This document shows positions 1-3,718 of a stretch of 6,010 nucleotides of DNA, in pieces (position 1 is the first letter of the stretch; every line of letters begins with the position of its first letter). The notes beneath the pieces were generated by a model. That model worked only from the letters and a program-made list of their open reading frames with translations. It had not been told where the DNA came from and ran no database searches. The DNA is from Bacteroidales bacterium (GTDB taxonomy: Bacteria; Bacteroidota; Bacteroidia; Bacteroidales; UBA932), in the NCBI GenBank assembly GCA_017509375.1, contig JAFWPT010000059.1, positions 1 through 6,010 on the forward strand, in the 5' to 3' direction. A program made the translations under genes and the position numbers.

Positions 1-1
1 C

Positions 2-760
2 AAGGGAGCCCGCCTGCAGCGCGCCCTCATCAACTTCTTCCTGGACCGCAACACCGCGGCCGGCTACAAGGAAGTGGAACCGCCCGTGATGGTGAACGCC
101 GCTTCCGGTTTCGGCACCGGCCAGCTGCCCGACAAGGAAGGACAGATGTACTTCGCGCCCCTGGACGGCTTCTACATGGTCCCCACCGCCGAAGTGCCCG
201 TCACGAACATCTACCGCGACGTAATCCTTTCGGCCGACCAGTTCCCGCAGAAGCTCACGGCCTATACGCCCTGCTTCCGCCGCGAGGCCGGCAGCTACGG
301 CAAGGACGTGCGCGGCCTCAACCGCCTGCACGAGTTTGACAAAGTGGAGATTGTGCGCATCGAGAAGCCCGAGAACAGCTACGCCGCCCTGGACGAGATG
401 GTGGCCCACGTAGAGAGCCTGGTGAACGAGCTGGGCCTGAAGTACCGCATCCTTCGTCTTTGCGGCGGAGACATGAGCTTCACCTCGGCCATCACCTACG
501 ACTTCGAACTCTGGAGCGCCGCCCAAGGCCGCTGGCTGGAGATTTCTTCCGTATCCAACTTCGAGAGCTACCAGGCCAACCGCCTCAAGTGCCGCTACAA
601 GGACGAAAGCGGCAAGACCCAGCTGGTCCACACCCTCAACGGCAGCTCCCTGGCCCTCCCGCGCGTGGTGGCCGCCCTGCTGGAAGACAACCAGAAAGAA
701 GGTTACATCGAGATTCCCGAAGTCCTTCGGCCTTACACCGGTTTCGACCGCATAGACTAA
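2..760 (+). CDS. serS: Seryl-tRNA synthetase, C-terminal catalytic part (5' end outside window)
   Basis: Charges tRNA-Ser with serine in the cytoplasm; a class II aminoacyl-tRNA synthetase. The frame is open from the left edge, giving 252 visible residues; bacterial SerRS proteins are about 420-430 residues. The N-terminal coiled-coil tRNA-binding arm is therefore missing, and the real start lies outside. Visible hallmarks are a motif 1 region ending GYKEVEPP (about 62-85), the serine-pocket TAE (185-193), motif 2 from FRREAGSYGKDVRGL to HEFDKVE (275-349), EISSVSNFESYQANR (about 539-583) and motif 3 LNGSSLALPR (635-664). All the class II motifs expected in this part are intact, so the enzyme looks functional. 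It ends with TAA at 758-760, only 12 bases before the sulfatase start, so read-through into that gene is plausible. An internal GTG at 74 can open a shorter frame but encodes Val inside motif 1 and is not a start. Family assignment is near certain. Confidence 0.97.
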   Translation, partial: KGARLQRALINFFLDRNTAAGYKEVEPPVMVNAASGFGTGQLPDKEGQMYFAPLDGFYMVPTAEVPVTNIYRDVILSADQFPQKLTAYTPCFRREAGSYGKDVRGLNRLHEFDKVEIVRIEKPENSYAALDEMVAHVESLVNELGLKYRILRLCGGDMSFTSAITYDFELWSAAQGRWLEISSVSNFESYQANRLKCRYKDESGKTQLVHTLNGSSLALPRVVAALLEDNQKEGYIEIPEVLRPYTGFDRID

Positions 761-772
761 GTTCTACCCGTC

Positions 773-2167
773 ATGAAGCGCATCAGCAGCATCACCGCAG
801 GCGTCGGGGCTCTGGCAGCCATCGGCGCCTGCAGCGGTGAAAAGGAATATACCCGGCCCAATATCGTGTTCTTCTTTGCCGATGACATCGGCGCCGAATG
901 CTTTGGCTGTTATGGAGGGGTGGAATACGAGACCCCCTGCATTGACTCGCTGGCCCTCGCAGGCATCCAGTACATGAACATGAACGCCCAGCCGCTCAGC
1001 TCCCCTTCCCGCGTGCAGGTGATGACCGGGCTGTACAACGACCGCAACTATGTGGCCTTCGGCTACATGAACGAGGACGAGCACACCTTTGCCCAGGTGG
1101 CCCGGGACGCCGGATACGGGACCGCCATCGTGGGCAAATGGCAACTGGGACGCAGCCGGGCCATGCTGCCCAAAGCCGGCTTTGACGAGTTCTTCTGCAG
1201 CCAGATCGAGATGTATCTGGAAAGCCGGGGCCCGCGACAGACCGACCGCTATGCCAACAGCATGTGGGACAACAACGGCAAACGCTACGATTTTGCCATC
1301 TACGGCCCGGATGCCATGCAGGACTACGCCTTCGACTACATTGACCGGAAAGTGGAGGAAGGAAAGCCCTTCCTGCTCTATTTCACGGAACCGCTGGTGC
1401 ATACCCCGCACACCACCACCCCCGACACCGAGCTCTGGGACGACCTGTACGACAGCCGTTTCTCCAGCGGAGCCGATACCGCCTATTTCCGGTACCAGGT
1501 GCGCTACATGGACCGCCAGGTGGGCAATATGGTCCGTCACCTGAAGGAGAAAGGCGTCTGGGACAACACCATCTTCATTTTCGCCTCCGACAACGGCACG
1601 TCCACGCGCATCCTCTCCAAAACGGCCGATGGCCGGGAGATACAGGGCGGCAAGGGCGAGCCCACCTATATCGGCACCCATGTGCCCATGATCATCACCT
1701 GGGGAGACCGGCTGGCCGGACGCAAGGCAGAGCACCTGGCCGACCTTACGGACATCCTGCCCACCATTGCCGATATCGTGGGGACCTCCCTCCCGGAAGA
1801 CTGGGACCTGGACGGCGTGAGCCTGTATCCGGAAATCTGCGGGCAGGAGCCCAACGCCAAGGACCTGGTGCTGGTCCATTTTAACCCGCTCTGGCCCACC
1901 ACGCCTTCCCCCAAGGCCTCGCGCTACGCCATGGATGACGACTACGCCTACTTCTGGGACGGCCGCATCTACAACTATCGGGAAGATCCTGCGTTCCTGA
2001 ATCCCCTGCGCTGGGAGGACGCTCCGGCCCAGCTCCAGTCCCGCCTGCAGCCCCTTAAGGACCGCGTGGACGAGATGCCCGATTTCTACCCCGACAAGCC
2101 CGGCGCCCCCCGGAAGTTCCCCTACAAGACCTTCTACGATTTCGCGCCCCCGCAGAACCCGTTCTAG
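773..2167 (+). CDS. Ser-type formylglycine-dependent sulfatase, lipoprotein (S1-like, alkaline phosphatase superfamily)
   Basis: Predicted to hydrolyse sulfate esters, probably on a host or dietary glycan; the substrate is unknown. The 464 residues start with a type II signal peptide: MKR, a hydrophobic stretch and lipobox IGAC with Cys20. It should be a periplasmic or outer-membrane lipoprotein; the acidic SGEKE after Cys20 hints weakly at surface exposure. The sulfatase signature is S76-S77-P78-S79-R80, followed by MTG at 84-86, so Ser76 (AGC, 998-1000) is the formylglycine precursor. Metal ligands expected for the fold are D37, D38, D273 and N274. Other active-site positions are R80, K122, H210 and K294. 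Two motifs are unusual: GKWQLG (121-126) has Gln124 where characterised arylsulfatases have His, and TYIGTHVP (298-305) replaces the common YEGG. Length is normal. The start ATG is 12 bases after serS and has no clear ribosome binding site. The anSME-like gene follows 68 bases downstream. Sulfatase identity is very likely; subfamily is not resolved. Confidence 0.93.
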   Translation: MKRISSITAGVGALAAIGACSGEKEYTRPNIVFFFADDIGAECFGCYGGVEYETPCIDSLALAGIQYMNMNAQPLSSPSRVQVMTGLYNDRNYVAFGYMNEDEHTFAQVARDAGYGTAIVGKWQLGRSRAMLPKAGFDEFFCSQIEMYLESRGPRQTDRYANSMWDNNGKRYDFAIYGPDAMQDYAFDYIDRKVEEGKPFLLYFTEPLVHTPHTTTPDTELWDDLYDSRFSSGADTAYFRYQVRYMDRQVGNMVRHLKEKGVWDNTIFIFASDNGTSTRILSKTADGREIQGGKGEPTYIGTHVPMIITWGDRLAGRKAEHLADLTDILPTIADIVGTSLPEDWDLDGVSLYPEICGQEPNAKDLVLVHFNPLWPTTPSPKASRYAMDDDYAYFWDGRIYNYREDPAFLNPLRWEDAPAQLQSRLQPLKDRVDEMPDFYPDKPGAPRKFPYKTFYDFAPPQNPF

Positions 2168-2178
2168 CGAACGGGTTC
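2155..2178 (+). promoter_or_regulatory. Perfect 10-bp hairpin with the sulfatase stop codon in its loop
   Basis: The left arm gaacccgttc (2155-2164) encodes the last residues, NPF. The loop tagc (2165-2168) carries the TAG stop, and the right arm gaacgggttc (2169-2178) is the exact reverse complement of the left arm. The stem has six G-C and four A-T pairs. No T-run follows (gaaagaacg), so it is not a standard intrinsic terminator. It could be a 3'-end stabiliser, a weak attenuator, or a translational coupling element, because a ribosome terminating at TAG must open it. The stem is visible in the sequence; its function is inference. Confidence 0.6.
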
Positions 2179-2236
2179 GAAAGAACGTCTACGTTACCCC
2201 ATCCCTGAAGGGCTCCAAGCGAACGGGTTCGAAAGA
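2166..2236 (+). repeat. 19-bp direct repeat, two perfect copies 52 bp apart, between sulfatase and anSME genes
   Basis: The 19-base sequence agcgaacgggttcgaaaga occurs at 2166-2184 and 2218-2236, with no mismatch and different flanking bases. The first copy begins inside the sulfatase TAG stop; the second ends on the A of the anSME ATG. The core cgaac-gg-gttcg is itself an inverted repeat. The 33 bases between the copies contain a small palindrome, aacgt-ct-acgtt (2184-2195), and a weak ccc-tgaa-ggg stem (2203-2212). The left arm of the stop-codon hairpin (2155-2164) can pair equally with either copy (2169-2178 or 2221-2230). Confidence 0.85.
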
Positions 2237-3471
2237 TGACCGACAACACCATTACGATTGGCGATGCGCTGCGACTCACGGGGCCGGCGGCCTTCAACAT
2301 CATGCTCAAGCCCGCCGGGTCAAGCTGCAACCTGGAATGCCGGTACTGCTACTACCTGGACAAGGCCGGGCTGTATGGCGGCCGGGAGCCCGTGATGTCG
2401 GAACAGATGCTGGAAACCGTCGTGCGGGAATATATATCGGCCAACGAGGTGCCGGAAGTAACCTTCAACTGGCACGGCGGCGAGCCGCTCCTTCTGGGCA
2501 TGGATTTCTATCGCAAGGCCCTGGCGCTGGAAGAGAAATATGCCGACGGGAAAACCATCCACAATACCATCCAGACCAACGGCATCCTGCTGGACCGTCC
2601 CTGGGCCGAATTCTTCCGCCAGCATCACTTCCTGGTAGGGATTTCCATCGACGGCCCGCAGGACATTCACGACAAGTACCGGAAGGACAAGGGCGGCGCC
2701 CCCAGCTTTGACAAAGTGATGCGCGCCGTAACGCTGCTCCAGAGCTCCGGAGTGGCATTCAATACCCTGTCCACCATTAACAAGGCCTCCGAAGGAAGGG
2801 GCCTGGAGGTGTACCGCTTCCTCAAATCCATCGGCAGCCGTTATATGCAGTTCATGCCGGTGGTGGAGCATGTAAAAGACGGACGCATCGTGGATCCGGC
2901 CCAGGCTGGGGCGCAGCTGGCATCCTGGTCGGTGAGCGCCCTGGGCTTTGGACGCTTCCTCTGCGACATCTTTGACGAGTGGGTGCGCGGCGATGTTTCC
3001 CGCTACTTCGTGGGGCAGTTCGACGCAGCCCTGGCCTCCTGGTGCGGGGTGCCGCCCGGCATCTGCGCCTTCTCGGAGACCTGCGGCGGCAATGCGGTCA
3101 TCGAGCACAATGGCGACGTCTATCCCTGCGACCATTTTGTCTATCCCCAGTACCGCCTGGGTAATATTGCCCAGCGTTCCATCCCGGAAATGATGGCCTC
3201 CGAAGCGCAGATCCGTTTTGGGATTGACAAACGGAATGCCCTTCCCCAGGCCTGCCTCAAATGCCGATGGCGCTTTGCCTACAACGGGGAATGTCCCAAG
3301 CACCGCTTCAACCGTACGGAACGCGGCGAGACCGGCCTGAGCGCCCTGTGCCGAGGCTACCAGCTCTTCTACAGTCATATTGCCCCCTACATGGAGGTGA
3401 TGAAAGACCTCCTGTCCCGGGGCTGTTCCCCGGCCGGGGTCATCCCCTGGGCCCGCACGCGGGGACGGTAA
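2236..3471 (+). CDS. Anaerobic sulfatase-maturating enzyme-like radical SAM/SPASM protein (anSME)
   Basis: Predicted to oxidise the active-site Ser (or Cys) of sulfatases to C-alpha-formylglycine in the cytoplasm without oxygen, using S-adenosylmethionine and Fe-S clusters. The 411 residues begin with a short leader and FNIMLKPAGSSC. The radical SAM cluster motif is C31-x3-C35-x2-C38, followed by WHGGEP (79-84) for SAM binding and SIDGP (137-141). The SPASM region has C270 and C277, then C283-x9-G293-x4-C298. Asp299 directly after C298 matches the catalytic Asp of characterised anSMEs. Next come C340-x2-C343, C353 and C372. The expected third Cys of CX2CX5CX3C is Tyr349 (TAC, 3280-3282), in the context RFAYNGECPK instead of the usual RFACNGECPK. 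Length fits the family. The partner is evident: a Ser-type sulfatase ends 68 bases upstream on the same strand. The ATG is preceded by cgaaag, part of a direct repeat, rather than a spaced Shine-Dalgarno. The class is sure; activity is less sure because of the missing ligand. It resembles Bacteroides chuR-type proteins, but no symbol is assigned. Confidence 0.92.
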   Translation: MTDNTITIGDALRLTGPAAFNIMLKPAGSSCNLECRYCYYLDKAGLYGGREPVMSEQMLETVVREYISANEVPEVTFNWHGGEPLLLGMDFYRKALALEEKYADGKTIHNTIQTNGILLDRPWAEFFRQHHFLVGISIDGPQDIHDKYRKDKGGAPSFDKVMRAVTLLQSSGVAFNTLSTINKASEGRGLEVYRFLKSIGSRYMQFMPVVEHVKDGRIVDPAQAGAQLASWSVSALGFGRFLCDIFDEWVRGDVSRYFVGQFDAALASWCGVPPGICAFSETCGGNAVIEHNGDVYPCDHFVYPQYRLGNIAQRSIPEMMASEAQIRFGIDKRNALPQACLKCRWRFAYNGECPKHRFNRTERGETGLSALCRGYQLFYSHIAPYMEVMKDLLSRGCSPAGVIPWARTRGR

Positions 3472-3489
3472 AAGCCGGCGTCGGCGTTT
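3470..3489 (+). terminator. Weak terminator-like stem just after the anSME gene
   Basis: Overlapping the TAA stop, gccg (3474-3477), loop gcgt (3478-3481) and cggc (3482-3485) form a 4-bp GC stem. Beyond one a/g mismatch, aaa (3470-3472) faces ttt (3487-3489). Two short T-triplets follow (gtttcgcgttt) rather than a real T-run. This is the only candidate directly downstream of the plus-strand genes, and it is weak; the palindromes further on could do the job instead. Confidence 0.25.
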
Positions 3490-3513
3490 CGCGTTTGGGC
3501 CAGCGCTCTTGTT

Positions 3514-3621
3514 ACACGTTTTGGGCCCAAAATGCGTAACGCCAGCCACCACAGTTGCTCGCGCAACACGTTTATACCGTTTTAGCGCGTAACGCCAGCC
3601 ACCATTGCCCTGGCCGTGCAA
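3514..3621. repeat. Two diverged tandem units (about 52-53 bp) in the convergent intergenic spacer
   Basis: The 18-base sequence gcgtaacgccagccacca is present perfectly at 3534-3551 and 3587-3604, 53 bases apart. The similarity extends left to acacgttt (3514-3521 and 3566-3573, offset 52) and right to a ttgc...gcaa stem. That stem is gttgc-tcgc-gcaac (3554-3567) in unit 1. In unit 2 it is ccacc-a-ttgc, a 9-base loop, then gcaa-g-ggtgg (3599-3627). The parts between differ: unit 1 has a perfect 14-bp palindrome, ttttgggcccaaaa (3519-3532), and unit 2 has ataccgttttagc. An earlier cgtttgggcc (3492-3501) may be a remnant of a further unit. Two copies with diverged centres suggest an intergenic palindromic repeat family or a short variable tandem repeat, not a coding sequence. 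Confidence 0.7.
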
Positions 3622-3667
3622 GGGTGGAGCGACACATGCCGTGGAGAGACCAAATACAGACGACAAA

Positions 3668-3695
3668 GAGGCCGCCCCTCAAAAGGGACGGCCTC
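3668..3695 (-). terminator. Terminator-like hairpin for the minus-strand surface protein gene
   Basis: gaggccgcccct (3668-3679) and agggacggcctc (3684-3695) form a 12-position stem with loop caaa. The single odd position (3675/3688) is C/A on the plus strand but becomes a G-U wobble in the minus-strand transcript, so the stem is better in that direction. It begins 23 bases after the TAA stop of the minus gene (3719-3721) and is followed on that strand by tttgtcgt, a short U-rich stretch. The orientation bias and position support a terminator of this gene; the T-run is modest. Confidence 0.7.
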
Positions 3696-3718
3696 GATGC
3701 ATATTGTGCGAGATGGTA

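Larger units (their letters stand above)
3472..3718. other. Convergent intergenic spacer (247 bases) without a credible gene
   Basis: This lies between the anSME stop (+) and the stop of the large minus-strand gene. It contains a weak stem after the anSME gene, the two 52-53 bp repeat units with their palindromes, and the terminator-like stem at 3668-3695. The short open frames crossing it have no family signature and run into the antisense of the minus-strand gene. I see no tRNA cloverleaf or promoter in it, as expected between two convergent 3' ends. Confidence 0.75.

Noticed and set aside
74..76. GTG as the start of a short serS
   Set aside because: The frame continues upstream with class II motif 1 residues, so this codon is an internal Val.
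764..1879. Long open frame antisense to the sulfatase
   Set aside because: Its residue make-up (Gly, Ala, Val, His rich) has no family signature and is typical of antisense shadows in GC-rich genes; the plus strand carries complete sulfatase motifs.
2169..2236. tRNA or attachment site suggested by gggttcgaa, which resembles a tRNA T-loop
   Set aside because: No cloverleaf, acceptor stem or anticodon arm surrounds either copy, and no integrase is present; the resemblance is limited to one short core.
2166..2236. CRISPR array
   Set aside because: Only two 19-base copies with one 33-base gap, placed exactly at a stop and a start codon, and no cas gene; the same reasoning applies to the two-copy repeats at 3534-3604.
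2320..3666. 448-residue open frame antisense to the anSME-like gene
   Set aside because: It lies opposite a gene with intact radical SAM motifs, has no recognisable domain, and crosses the repeat region; judged a shadow.
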